From: JADJLQ01 sp044227925
GTDB lineage: Bacteria; Bacteroidota; Bacteroidia; Chitinophagales; Saprospiraceae
Reading direction: 5' to 3'
Length of the DNA: 64,000 nucleotides
NCBI GenBank assembly: GCA_044227925.1
Contig: JBGAVW010000003.1
Coordinates: forward strand, 1 to 64,000
In this document: positions 25,634 to 34,659 of the stretch, piece by piece
Layout of the letters: each line of letters starts with the position of its first letter
How positions within the stretch are numbered: the first letter of the stretch is position 1
Translations under genes and position numbers: made by a program
The notes under the pieces: generated by a model
Databases searched by the model: none
Told to the model about the DNA's origin: nothing
Seen by the model: only the letters and a program-made list of their open reading frames with translations

Positions 25634-26995
25634 ATGAAATTCTTTACTTTTTTGACTGCTGTGGTACTGGTAACCGGTGTCGCCTGTAAAAACAGTGCTC
25701 CTTCTCCTGAAACTAATTATAAAATCAATGAACGTGAAACTATAGCTGCCAATTTAGAAAAAGTGATGACAGAAAATATGATTTCAAAATGGTACCCGGC
25801 CATTCTGGATACAGCAGATGGAGGTTACCTTTCCACATTTGACAAAAGTCTGAAGCCAATAGGTGACCATGATAAAATGATAGTAGCCCAGGCGCGCCAT
25901 CTGTGGAATAATTCCAAAGCTTTTACTTATTACAAGTCTGATATATACCTTCAATGTGCTCAGCATGGTTTTGCATTTTTAAAAAATAAAATGTGGGATT
26001 CAGAATATGGAGGCTTCTATTGGTTGGTAGACAAAAAGGGAAATGCAAAAAACAATAGCGATAAGACAGCCTACGGCAATGCATTCGGATTATACGCCAC
26101 CGCTGCATATTATCTTGCATCAAAAGACACTGCAGCATTAAGTCTTGCTAAAAAATCATTCTTATGGCTGGAGAAATACAGCCATGACCCCGTATACAAA
26201 GGGTATTTTCAGCACCTCGATAGAAAAGGCAACCATTTGATCAGAAATAGTAATACTCCTTCTACATCAGACCTGGGCTATAAAGATCAAAATAGTTCCA
26301 TCCATCTTTTAGAGGCATTTACTGAATTGTATCAGGCCTGGCCAGACACATTGGTAAAAGCAAGGTTGGAAGAAATGATCATTCTGATCCGCGATAAAAT
26401 CGTCAACGAAAAAGGCAACCTGGTATTATTCTTCAAACCCGATTGGACTCCAATCCAGTTTCGGGACTCCAGTCGTGAGGGGGTCATGCGACATCATAAT
26501 CTTGATCATGTTTCATGGGGGCACGATATTGAAACAGCATATCTATTAATGGAAGCATCCCATGTAGCTGGCTGGCATGATGATAGTCTTACCAAAAAAA
26601 TAGCAAAGAAAATGACTGATCAGTGTTTTAATGGAGGATGGGATGCAGTCACCGGTGGGATATACGATGAAGGATATTATTTTAAAGATACTCCCGGTAT
26701 TACTGTCATTCGAAATACAAAAAACTGGTGGACTCAGTCGGAAGCATTGAATACATTATTGATCATGGCTGACATGTACCCCAATGACCCAATTAATTAT
26801 TTTGAAAAATTTAAAAAAGAATGGACCTATATAGACAAATACCTGGTCGATCATGAAAATGGCGATTGGTATGATAGCGGAATTGATAAAGACCCCACTG
26901 CAGTAAACCGGAACAAACTACATATCTGGAAGGCAGGCTATCATCAATATCGAAGTCTTGAAAATTGCATAAAAAGATTGAGAAGCCAGCAGTAA
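25634..26995 (+). CDS. Exported N-acylglucosamine 2-epimerase (AGE) family lipoprotein
   Basis: The frame opens with TTG at 25595, but ATG at 25634 begins a lipoprotein signal (MKFFTFLTAVVLVTGVAC), so I use it: 453 residues. The rest is an (alpha/alpha)6-barrel of the AGE/cellobiose 2-epimerase family. Catalytic-type histidines are visible in WGHDIETAYLL (His297) and WKAGYHQYRSLE (His437); NWWTQSEALN is the usual substrate-binding segment. Such enzymes epimerise or isomerise the reducing-end sugar of mannose, GlcNAc or disaccharides and are normally cytoplasmic; this one should be lipid-anchored outside the inner membrane. It precedes the Tat-exported sugar isomerase by 30 bp, so the two probably act on the same sugar in one operon. 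Confidence 0.88.
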   Translation: MKFFTFLTAVVLVTGVACKNSAPSPETNYKINERETIAANLEKVMTENMISKWYPAILDTADGGYLSTFDKSLKPIGDHDKMIVAQARHLWNNSKAFTYYKSDIYLQCAQHGFAFLKNKMWDSEYGGFYWLVDKKGNAKNNSDKTAYGNAFGLYATAAYYLASKDTAALSLAKKSFLWLEKYSHDPVYKGYFQHLDRKGNHLIRNSNTPSTSDLGYKDQNSSIHLLEAFTELYQAWPDTLVKARLEEMIILIRDKIVNEKGNLVLFFKPDWTPIQFRDSSREGVMRHHNLDHVSWGHDIETAYLLMEASHVAGWHDDSLTKKIAKKMTDQCFNGGWDAVTGGIYDEGYYFKDTPGITVIRNTKNWWTQSEALNTLLIMADMYPNDPINYFEKFKKEWTYIDKYLVDHENGDWYDSGIDKDPTAVNRNKLHIWKAGYHQYRSLENCIKRLRSQQ

Positions 26996-27025
26996 ATTCA
27001 AGTCATCTACTAATAATAAAAAAAA

Positions 27026-27958
27026 ATGCATACTCGTCGTTCGTTTCTACATCAAACTTTACTAGCCTCCGGAGGTCTAGTTTTAAATTCAATAAGCAGC
27101 TGCACAATGCCCAAAATAAAAATTTCTCTTGCCGAATGGTCACTACATCGATCCTTAGAAGGGGGCAAGATCGACAACCTCAACTTTCCAAGTATTGCAA
27201 AAAATAAATTTGGAATCGATGCAGTGGAATACGTGAATGGCTTTTTTAAAACAAGCACAAAAGACTTTAAAGAAGTAGCAAAAGATGCAACTTATCTAAA
27301 TGAATTGTTAGCAAGAAGTAAGGATGTCGGAGTATACAACCACCTGATCATGGTAGATAACGAAGGCTCGTTAGCTACCCCTATAGAATCTGAAAGACTT
27401 ATAGCAATCGATAATCATAAAAAATGGATTGATGCTGCCAGACATCTGGGATGTGCCACAGTGCGTGTAAACTTACATGGTGAGGGCAGCTCTGAAGATA
27501 AGTTAAATGCATCAGTTGATTCTTTATCCAGATTGGGTGAGTATGCCTCCACAGCTGGTATCAATGTGGTCATTGAAAATCATGGCAGCCATTCTTCCAA
27601 TGGAAAATGGGTGACCGAGGTAATGAAAAAGGTAAACAGATCCAATGTCGGCACCTTACCTGACTTTGGAAATTTTTGCATAAGTCACCCCTGGGGACAG
27701 ACTCAAGATCCCTGTGAAAACGAATATGACCGGTATACTGGGGTGATGGATTTACTTCCTTTTGCGAAAGGGGTAAGCGCCAAGACCTATGATTTTGATG
27801 TCAATGGCTTGCAACCAAAAATGGATTATGAACGGCTTATTTCAATAGTAAAAAAAGCCGGCTTTACAGGATACATCGGTATCGAATTTGAAGGAAATAA
27901 TGGCGATGAAGAAGAAGGCATAAGACTTACAAAACAATTGCTGGAAAAATATCTTTAA
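27026..27958 (+). CDS. Tat-exported sugar phosphate isomerase/epimerase-like TIM-barrel protein
   Basis: A 310-residue xylose-isomerase-like TIM barrel (AP endonuclease 2 superfamily). The N-terminus MHTRRSFLHQTLLASGGLV is a twin-arginine signal, with a lipobox-like SISSC ending at Cys26. Barrel motifs include INVVIENHGSHSS, VGTLPDFGNF and GYIGIEFEG, which supply the usual Glu/Asp metal ligands. Members isomerise or epimerise sugars or keto-sugars; in 3-keto-glycoside pathways related proteins act with Gfo/Idh/MocA oxidoreductases. It follows the AGE-type epimerase lipoprotein by 30 bp and is convergent with the helicase gene 17 bp downstream. The exact substrate cannot be read. Confidence 0.87.
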   Translation: MHTRRSFLHQTLLASGGLVLNSISSCTMPKIKISLAEWSLHRSLEGGKIDNLNFPSIAKNKFGIDAVEYVNGFFKTSTKDFKEVAKDATYLNELLARSKDVGVYNHLIMVDNEGSLATPIESERLIAIDNHKKWIDAARHLGCATVRVNLHGEGSSEDKLNASVDSLSRLGEYASTAGINVVIENHGSHSSNGKWVTEVMKKVNRSNVGTLPDFGNFCISHPWGQTQDPCENEYDRYTGVMDLLPFAKGVSAKTYDFDVNGLQPKMDYERLISIVKKAGFTGYIGIEFEGNNGDEEEGIRLTKQLLEKYL

Positions 27959-27975
27959 ACTGCATTGATCCAAAT

Positions 27976-29754
27976 TCAAAACCACAACCTTCCTTCTTCC
28001 CTGAATTTCTTTATCCTGTTTCTGATTTCACTTCTTGGCCTGGATAATTGTTCTGCTATCTGACTTATAGTCCACCCACCCTCCAGTAATTCATACAATT
28101 CATCATCATCTTCCATTTGCCAGTCTTTGATTTGTTGTATATAATCACCTGAAGGAATACGTTTTACATCCTTGAGTTTAGATTTTTTTTCTGCGTCCTC
28201 ATTATAGAATGATTTCCCATACCCAGCCTGGTCAGGAATTGTTTTAATTATTCTGACGCTGCTCTTAGGAATAAAGCTTCCAGGCAACAGGTCTTCCGGA
28301 ATATACAAAGTATGTTTTGTGCGTGTTATAGCTACATACAGCAGGTTGATTTCTTCATTGTATTTAGGTATAAGCACGGATGGAGATTCTTTGATATTGG
28401 ATTCCTGGCTTTTTATCTTTCTTTCAGAAATAAAATCTTCAGCAAGATATACTATATCGTATTCCATTCCTTTACATCGATGTACCGTGGAAAATATCAC
28501 TTCAGCATTTTCTCTTTCATCGTTAGTTACATGTTTTTCTTTCAGACCGCGTAAGATTTCATAGATCTCATTTTCATATTCTTTTACCAATGAAACCATC
28601 ATACTCAGTTGCATATCTTCCGTTTTTTCGATATAGTCTTCGAGTTCTTCTATATTTTTCATTGATTTTATCAGCGGGTCCCTGATTTTATCATGCTCAT
28701 AATTGTACAGATTCAATACATCATAAAGGGAGGCCCCATCTTCTGCATACGTATATGAATTGATATTTCCTTCAAAATATATTCTCTTTACTTTGGGGTG
28801 ATCGCTGAGATATTTAATGGCATTGATCAGTAGCCCGAGATTAGTCCTGGCCAGTACTGCTTTAGACTGTTGTTTTTTTGACTTGCCGCTTCCAGTAATC
28901 TGAATGGGGATATAAGGTGCAAGCAGGGATTTCCAGGCAAGTATATCCATTGCCAAATCTGCAATCTCCTGATCAAATCGAAAGCTATTCGTTAAATGCA
29001 AGGTATTAAAATCTGCTTTATCCAGCGAGTTGATGGCATATCTCCAGCTGTAAATTTGCTGGTGCACATCACCCACTATGATTTTGCATGCAGATTGCCT
29101 AAAAAACACATCAAGCATGGCTGGTGAAGCATCCTGCCCCTCATCAAACAAAATCCAATCGTAGTTCAACTCCGGTTGTGATAATTGGAATTTTTTAAGG
29201 TAAAAATCATGGATAAGTTCTATTTCATTCTTATCCATTTTACTTAAAAATAGCCTGGTATATTTTTCGATTATAGCATATTGATTCCGTACAAAAGATT
29301 GTGCTTTGGGGTCGTATATCACATCAAGATAATTGAGTTCCTGCACTTTGGCCACCGGGCTATTACAAAAATAAGTTGCGAATTTCAAGACATGGTTGGC
29401 CAATATATACGCAGCCAGTTTATCGCCACTGCTTTGCAGTTCGAGCACTTGCACCAATTCACTTATTTTATATCCGTTTGATTTGATTTTATATTTTTTT
29501 GCAGTGATTATATATTTAAAAGCAAGTGAATGGGCAGTCTCTATTTTAACATTATTCAAATTCAAGCCGGCAAATCGTTTAGTAGCTTCCATTCGGACCG
29601 ATTTATTAAAAGCGAGGTAAAGGATTTTACTGTGGAGTGACCGGGCCCTGGCATATTCGATTATAGTCGTAGTTTTACCTGAACCCGCCACTGCATTTAT
29701 TTTAAGGTCTCCTTTTGAATGGATGATATTTTTTTGCTCAGGAGTCAATTGCAT
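27976..29754 (-). CDS. UvrD/REP-like superfamily 1 helicase with C-terminal helix-turn-helix
   Basis: A 592-residue SF1A DNA helicase. The Q-motif LTPEQKNII is at the N-terminus, Walker A AVAGSGKTTT follows (Lys27), Walker B is FDEGQD (Asp204-Asp208), motif V is STVHRCKGMEYDIVYLAED and motif VI is YVAITRTKHTLYI. It resembles compact FBH1-like UvrD helicases rather than UvrD/PcrA themselves. The last ~45 residues (LLEGGWTISQIAEQLSRPRSEIRNRIKKF) form a helix-turn-helix, unusual for the family. Likely to unwind DNA in repair or recombination. The gene stands alone between a convergent sugar isomerase and the terminator of the enolase-family gene. Confidence 0.85.
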   Translation of the reverse strand: MQLTPEQKNIIHSKGDLKINAVAGSGKTTTIIEYARARSLHSKILYLAFNKSVRMEATKRFAGLNLNNVKIETAHSLAFKYIITAKKYKIKSNGYKISELVQVLELQSSGDKLAAYILANHVLKFATYFCNSPVAKVQELNYLDVIYDPKAQSFVRNQYAIIEKYTRLFLSKMDKNEIELIHDFYLKKFQLSQPELNYDWILFDEGQDASPAMLDVFFRQSACKIIVGDVHQQIYSWRYAINSLDKADFNTLHLTNSFRFDQEIADLAMDILAWKSLLAPYIPIQITGSGKSKKQQSKAVLARTNLGLLINAIKYLSDHPKVKRIYFEGNINSYTYAEDGASLYDVLNLYNYEHDKIRDPLIKSMKNIEELEDYIEKTEDMQLSMMVSLVKEYENEIYEILRGLKEKHVTNDERENAEVIFSTVHRCKGMEYDIVYLAEDFISERKIKSQESNIKESPSVLIPKYNEEINLLYVAITRTKHTLYIPEDLLPGSFIPKSSVRIIKTIPDQAGYGKSFYNEDAEKKSKLKDVKRIPSGDYIQQIKDWQMEDDDELYELLEGGWTISQIAEQLSRPRSEIRNRIKKFREEGRLWF

Positions 29755-29797
29755 TTGCCTGTATTATGATATATTAATTACTGCCAAATTTAAAAAC

Positions 29798-29830
29798 AAA
29801 AGCATCGATGCTGGAGACATCGATGCTTTT
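29798..29830 (-). terminator. Strong intrinsic terminator after the enolase-family gene
   Basis: A perfect 13-bp stem (AAAAGCATCGATG / CATCGATGCTTTT) with a 7-base loop, followed on the minus strand by TTTTGTTTTTA. It ends transcription of the 29854-31347 gene before the helicase; the symmetrical A/T arms could also work on the plus strand. Confidence 0.9.
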
Positions 29831-29853
29831 ATAAAATGGACCCTTTATTCTGT

Positions 29854-31347
29854 TTAGCTCCAAAGTCTATCCCAGCTTCTGATATTATCCCATTCTGGGG
29901 TAGGGGCAAAAAATGTGGTATTATCCGGTGCTAAATGTTTTCTACATTCTTCTTCATTCAACTCGATTCCCAGGCCTGGTGTATCCGGCACAGCAGCAAA
30001 TCCATTTTCATACAAGGGTTTGCCATCTTTAGTTTTTACCAGGTTTTGCCAATAGGGCACATCAATGGAGTGATTTTCAAGTCCCATCATATTCATCGTA
30101 GCAGCTGCACAATGTACATTGGCCATAAACGATATTGGCAAGCCGGCAAAGTGCATTGCCATGGCTATACCTCTTTCTTCTGCATAGTCACCAATTTTCT
30201 TGGTTTCCAGCAATCCACCTGATGTGGCTAGATCGGGATGCACGATATCTACTGATTGGGTATCACAAAGTTTCATAAACTCCTCTTTGAGATAAATATC
30301 TTCACCAGTACAAAGCGGCGTTTCAAAAGATGTTTTTATTTCTTTCAATTGGGAGGTAAGCTGCCATGGAATCATATCTTCCAGCCATGCCAGTCTATAC
30401 TTTTCTACGGCTCTTCCCAATCGGATAGCATTATTTAAGTCAAAATGACCATAATGATCGGAAGCCAGGGGTATGTCATATCCCACCACATTGCGTACAC
30501 TTTCTATGTATTTGCAAATGCCTTCAAGCCCTTTATCTGTAATTTGGACTTGAGTAAGTGGATGCAGCATAGCACCGTACGACATTGGTTCGTTACTCCA
30601 TTGTCTGTTTACATCCCAGAAATTCGAATTTACTATGGCTCCCGGTATGTTTCTAACTAACTCTATTCCAAAATCCATTTTCAAAAATGTAAATCCTTTT
30701 TCTTTCATTCGTATACGCATTTTCTCAGCAAAAGCCGCCGGATCCTGTACCTGTGGAGTATCTGCATACAATCTAATTTTATCCCTGTATTTACCTCCTA
30801 ATAATTGATAAGCAGGTACATTATATGCTTTACCCGCAAGATCCCAAAGAGCCATTTCTACAGCACATACTCCCCCACCCTGGCGAGCGTGATATCCAAA
30901 CTGTTTTATTCTTTTAAAAATCAATTCAACACTGCATGGGTTCATGCCTTTTATCCTGCTCTTCAGGAATAATGCGTACCTCCAGTCTGCACCATCGCGA
31001 ACTTCGCCAAGCCCCACCAAGCCCTGATTGGTTTCTAATTTTATCACCGGGCACCTGCCACCTCCGTTCATGATTACGGCATACTTCATGTCCGTGATTT
31101 TTAAATCCGACGGGGCAGAATATTTATTTACTTTGGATGTGGTATGATCGAGTATTTCCTCGGGTCTGGACATCATCATACTGGCAAGGGATAAGCCGCC
31201 TATTGATTTTTTAAAAAAATCACGCCGCCCTGATTCTTTCGTTTCAGCCGCTGCTGGTGGTACTGCCTGCATGTCCATACCTGGTTCAGGGTCAGCAAGT
31301 CCAAATTTTGCAAGAAATTTCTGCGATGGAGTAAGATTAGTATTCAT
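29854..31347 (-). CDS. Tat-exported mandelate racemase/muconate lactonizing (enolase superfamily) protein
   Basis: A 497-residue enolase-superfamily enzyme that should abstract an alpha-proton from an acid sugar. Metal ligands appear as Asp297 (LASDHYGHFD), Glu323 (WLEDMIPW) and Glu349 (CTGEDIYL); His399 in AMAMHFAG occupies the position of the catalytic His of the galactonate-dehydratase group. The first-strand motif is K-M-D (Lys223-Asp225) rather than the K-x-K of racemases, favouring a dehydratase-like activity. The Tat motif RRDFFKK starts at residue 41, after a 40-residue Pro/Ala/Glu-rich extension, so the signal is unusually far from the start. The next ATGs (codons 24 and 26) lie before the Tat motif and are possible starts. 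Monocistronic, with a strong terminator. Confidence 0.87.
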   Translation of the reverse strand: MNTNLTPSQKFLAKFGLADPEPGMDMQAVPPAAAETKESGRRDFFKKSIGGLSLASMMMSRPEEILDHTTSKVNKYSAPSDLKITDMKYAVIMNGGGRCPVIKLETNQGLVGLGEVRDGADWRYALFLKSRIKGMNPCSVELIFKRIKQFGYHARQGGGVCAVEMALWDLAGKAYNVPAYQLLGGKYRDKIRLYADTPQVQDPAAFAEKMRIRMKEKGFTFLKMDFGIELVRNIPGAIVNSNFWDVNRQWSNEPMSYGAMLHPLTQVQITDKGLEGICKYIESVRNVVGYDIPLASDHYGHFDLNNAIRLGRAVEKYRLAWLEDMIPWQLTSQLKEIKTSFETPLCTGEDIYLKEEFMKLCDTQSVDIVHPDLATSGGLLETKKIGDYAEERGIAMAMHFAGLPISFMANVHCAAATMNMMGLENHSIDVPYWQNLVKTKDGKPLYENGFAAVPDTPGLGIELNEEECRKHLAPDNTTFFAPTPEWDNIRSWDRLWS

Positions 31348-31538
31348 ATTACTTTTTTTATATAAATAGTGATTTAAATAGTTTAATTTTTTATTGAACG
31401 ATAGATTAACCTATGGCCATACTAATATAAGCATGAAATATAAATGATAAGGACTTTTTTACCTGATATCAATTATTGGATAATACAGTGCTAAATTACT
31501 TACAGAAAATGGATTGATTAAATTAATTAATTTCCAAC

Positions 31539-33131
31539 TTACTGGGGGTAATTGATTCTGTACAATCTGGTAGATGGATTTTCTATAGAATGCAATAATG
31601 TAAATATCTGGGGGTTGCCTTCAACAATAGGATTTAAAAATCGTGAAGATCCATATCCGAGTTCGTCAACTACTAAATGTGTCGCTTTAGCACTCTTGAG
31701 CCCATCTAAAAACTCCTGGTAATTTTTAACCTGGGTAGGATAAAACATAGTATACCCTCCATAGGTATGGTAAAAAAGGGTAGGTTTCCTTGTCGCCACT
31801 ATTGAATTAGCAGGGAGATTGCTTTTAGCCCATTTGCCAAGATTAAAATAATTTTGATACGGGGGAGTATATCGTGTATGGGCTATATATCGAGCATTAG
31901 CAAGGTCATTTTTATTCTCGACAGGATTAGATTGGGACCTGCCTATAAAAAACGGAATAAGCAAGAATAAAGAATAAAAAACATATTTTATCGGTTTTAG
32001 AGCATATTTTGCAGATATCCGATGTGTCAGGTCATACAAACCTTTTAATAAAAACAAGACAATTAAAGGCAAAATAGGTATTATAAACCGGGGGCCATAC
32101 CACTGTGTGGGCCAGCAAAGTAGCATGGTCATTGTGCCAGCCAAGTATAAAAAAAGTAATAAACGACGGTCATTCCAGGTAAATTTAAAAAAAATGCCTA
32201 CCAGACTAATTAAAACCACCAGGACACCAATAACATATAAGTAAAAATCTTTTTTCTCAGTGGGATCATTTATTCTTTGTAAAAAACCAAATATGGAGTA
32301 AGGGATTTCCTTTCTCGTATACCGGTCAATGTTTTCTTTGACTCTATCAATAGCGGTGTTAACGGTAAGTTTTCCCTGGCTCAAATCATAAGGATTCACA
32401 GAGAGCACAGCGGTCACATATCGATTTTCACCTTGTGCTCTCGTATTCCAGATCATAATTGGCAGTAAAAAAAAAGCAATTGCAATCCCTGCTGCAACAA
32501 ATTTTCTATTCCAAGCCAAAGCAATAAGTAATGCTAATAATAATACTACTCCTCCCGATCGGATAAAATAGCCAATGAGACAAGCGGCCAGCATGAAATA
32601 AAACTCTTTTTGTTTTTCCAACCTGGAATCCAAATCAATCTGATAATAATAATATATACCCAGTATACTGAAGAAAATAAAAGAAGCTTCACTCATATGA
32701 ATAAATGAATACCTCATAATAGTGGGATTAAGAATTACAAAAAGGGCTGTCAAAATCCAAATTATTCTGGGTATGCCCAATCGAAGACAAATAAAATAAA
32801 GTAAAATGACGGATCCCAGCATAAACAATGCATTTACAAAAGAGATGACTGCAAAGTTATTGGTAAAAAGCATGACCGCTGCCACTATCAATGGATACCC
32901 AATAGGTTCGGCTAATTTAGCTCCATTAGCATCAAATGCATACGAAAACCCCTTACCTGAGCTTAAATTCTGCGCACTGGCAAAATAACCCATATTATCA
33001 CCGTTTAAGTCAATTTTATTATCATATATACTGAGATATATGAGGAAAAATAAGATCGTAACCGCAATTATATAAAACCGATTGGAATTGAAAAAAGAGG
33101 GACTTGGTTTTGGATTTTTTGCCTTCATCAT
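31539..33131 (-). CDS. GT39-like polytopic membrane glycosyltransferase
   Basis: A 530-residue integral membrane protein with about 11-12 hydrophobic segments, starting with FYIIAVTILFFLIYLSIY near residue 20. An acidic segment (DLNGDNMGYFASAQNLSSGKG) follows in the first outer loop, as in the GT-C fold (PMT/ArnT/GT39-83), where an Asp/Glu pair is catalytic. A soluble C-terminal domain (about 420-530) ends with a short beta-rich region. Such enzymes transfer a sugar from a polyprenyl-phosphate donor to lipid or protein on the outer face of the membrane. The divergent neighbour is a DPM1-like GT2, which could make the polyprenyl-sugar donor; this pairing supports the assignment. Substrate not determinable. 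Confidence 0.78.
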   Translation of the reverse strand: MMKAKNPKPSPSFFNSNRFYIIAVTILFFLIYLSIYDNKIDLNGDNMGYFASAQNLSSGKGFSYAFDANGAKLAEPIGYPLIVAAVMLFTNNFAVISFVNALFMLGSVILLYFICLRLGIPRIIWILTALFVILNPTIMRYSFIHMSEASFIFFSILGIYYYYQIDLDSRLEKQKEFYFMLAACLIGYFIRSGGVVLLLALLIALAWNRKFVAAGIAIAFFLLPIMIWNTRAQGENRYVTAVLSVNPYDLSQGKLTVNTAIDRVKENIDRYTRKEIPYSIFGFLQRINDPTEKKDFYLYVIGVLVVLISLVGIFFKFTWNDRRLLLFLYLAGTMTMLLCWPTQWYGPRFIIPILPLIVLFLLKGLYDLTHRISAKYALKPIKYVFYSLFLLIPFFIGRSQSNPVENKNDLANARYIAHTRYTPPYQNYFNLGKWAKSNLPANSIVATRKPTLFYHTYGGYTMFYPTQVKNYQEFLDGLKSAKATHLVVDELGYGSSRFLNPIVEGNPQIFTLLHSIENPSTRLYRINYPQ

Positions 33132-33196
33132 TGATTTTTAACAAATTAAAATAAAATCTAATATAAAGTTAATATTTTTACCGCTAATATAGAAAC

Positions 33197-33916
33197 ATGG
33201 TTGATTCCCTTTCAATTGTCATTCCGGTATACAATGAAGAAAAAACACTGCATCTGATACTGGATAAAATCAAATCAGTACAATTATTAAATAATCTTAA
33301 GAAAGAGTTGATAATAGTAAATGATTGCTCCAGGGATAATACCGAAGAAGTGTTGCTTAAATACATCGCCGAACACCCCGGCTACAATATTCAATATCAT
33401 AAACACGATGTGAATCAAGGCAAGGGAGCTGCTTTACATACCGGGATAAAAAAAGCTTCGGGTGATTTGATTGTGATTCAGGATGCCGACCTGGAGTACG
33501 ATCCTCAGGAATACAATTTGTTGTTAAAGCCGATTTTGGACGGTTTTGCTGATGTAGTATATGGCTCCCGATTTAGCGGAGGGAATGCACACCGTATACT
33601 TTTTTTCTGGCATACCATTGGCAATAATTTCCTTACCTTTTTATCCAATCTTTTTACCAATCTAAACTTATCCGATATGGAAACTTGTTATAAAATGTTC
33701 CGCAGGGAGATTTTACAAGGATTACAATTAAAGGAAAAAAGATTCGGTTTTGAACCGGAGGTGACTGCAAAAATGTCAAGGGTACCGGATGTGCGGGTTT
33801 ATGAAGTAGGTATTTCCTATTATGGAAGGACATTTGCAGAGGGTAAAAAAATCGGTTGGAAAGATGGATTCCGGGCTATCTATTGCATTTTAAAATATAA
33901 TATTTTTTCAAGATGA
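33197..33916 (+). CDS. GT2 glycosyltransferase, polyprenyl-phosphate sugar synthase-like
   Basis: A 239-residue GT-A enzyme of family 2. The N-terminal Rossmann start is SLSIVIPVYNEEKTL; the nucleotide/metal-binding region is IQDADLEYDPQEY (DxD); KRFGFEPEVTAKMSR and the terminal YYGRTFAEGKKIGWKDGFRA are characteristic of dolichol/undecaprenyl-phosphate mannose or glucose synthases. It should load a sugar on a polyprenyl carrier at the inner membrane, although it lacks transmembrane segments. It overlaps the next gene by 4 bp (ATGA), so translational coupling is likely, and is divergent from the GT39-like transferase across 65 bp. Confidence 0.9.
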   Translation: MVDSLSIVIPVYNEEKTLHLILDKIKSVQLLNNLKKELIIVNDCSRDNTEEVLLKYIAEHPGYNIQYHKHDVNQGKGAALHTGIKKASGDLIVIQDADLEYDPQEYNLLLKPILDGFADVVYGSRFSGGNAHRILFFWHTIGNNFLTFLSNLFTNLNLSDMETCYKMFRREILQGLQLKEKRFGFEPEVTAKMSRVPDVRVYEVGISYYGRTFAEGKKIGWKDGFRAIYCILKYNIFSR

Positions 33917-34650
33917 ATGCACAGAAATTTGAGTATAAACCCATTGACCAGGAAGGAATGGAAATCTTATCGGTAATAGAAAAAGCCGATAAATTTAATG
34001 AATGGATGTATCATACGATCAAACCCTTTGTAAAAGGAACAATATTAGAAATCGGTTCCGGGATAGGAAATATTTCTCAGTTTTTTCTGAAAGATAAATA
34101 TGATATCACTTTATCTGATATTCGTGATAGCTATTGTGAAAGGCTAAAACAAAAATTCGGGAACAAAGGCACCCCTGTGCATAATATTGATCTTGTCGAT
34201 CCTGATTTCGACAATAAGTACAAAGACATGATCGGGTCTTTTGATACCGTGTTTGCATTGAATGTAGTCGAGCATATTGAAAACGACCATTTGGCTTTAC
34301 AAAATATTTATAAGCTATTGACTCATGGCGGCATAGTGATCATTCTTGTGCCTGCTTACCAATCTTTATATAATGGAATCGATAAAGGCCTCGAACATTA
34401 CAGGAGATACACTCAAAAAATGACTAATGCAACACTGATACAGGCACAATTTGAAATTATCCACGAACAATATTTTAACGCTATGGGTATACTGGCTTGG
34501 TTTATCTCCGGTAAACTCCAAAAAAATGAAACGATTCCGGAAGGTCAAATGGGTTTGTACAATAAGATGGTGCCCATATTTAAAATTATGGACAAGCTGG
34601 TATTCAATAAAATTGGATTATCCAATATTGCTGTCGGAGTAAAAAAATAA
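33913..34650 (+). CDS. Class I SAM-dependent methyltransferase
   Basis: A 245-residue soluble methyltransferase. Motif I is ILEIGSGIGNISQFFL (about 46-61), followed by the acidic strand end TLSDIRD; motif IV region is FDTVFALNVVEHIENDHLALQNIYKLL, and post-motif is GGIVIILVPAY. The fold and VVEHIEND phrase are typical of Methyltransf_11/25 enzymes that modify lipids, sugars or small molecules. The 4-bp overlap with the GT2 gene and the GT39-like gene next door suggest that it methylates a lipid-linked glycan or its carrier; that is inference. Convergent with the permease gene 9 bp downstream. Confidence 0.88.
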   Translation: MNAQKFEYKPIDQEGMEILSVIEKADKFNEWMYHTIKPFVKGTILEIGSGIGNISQFFLKDKYDITLSDIRDSYCERLKQKFGNKGTPVHNIDLVDPDFDNKYKDMIGSFDTVFALNVVEHIENDHLALQNIYKLLTHGGIVIILVPAYQSLYNGIDKGLEHYRRYTQKMTNATLIQAQFEIIHEQYFNAMGILAWFISGKLQKNETIPEGQMGLYNKMVPIFKIMDKLVFNKIGLSNIAVGVKK

Positions 34651-34659
34651 CTTTATTTA

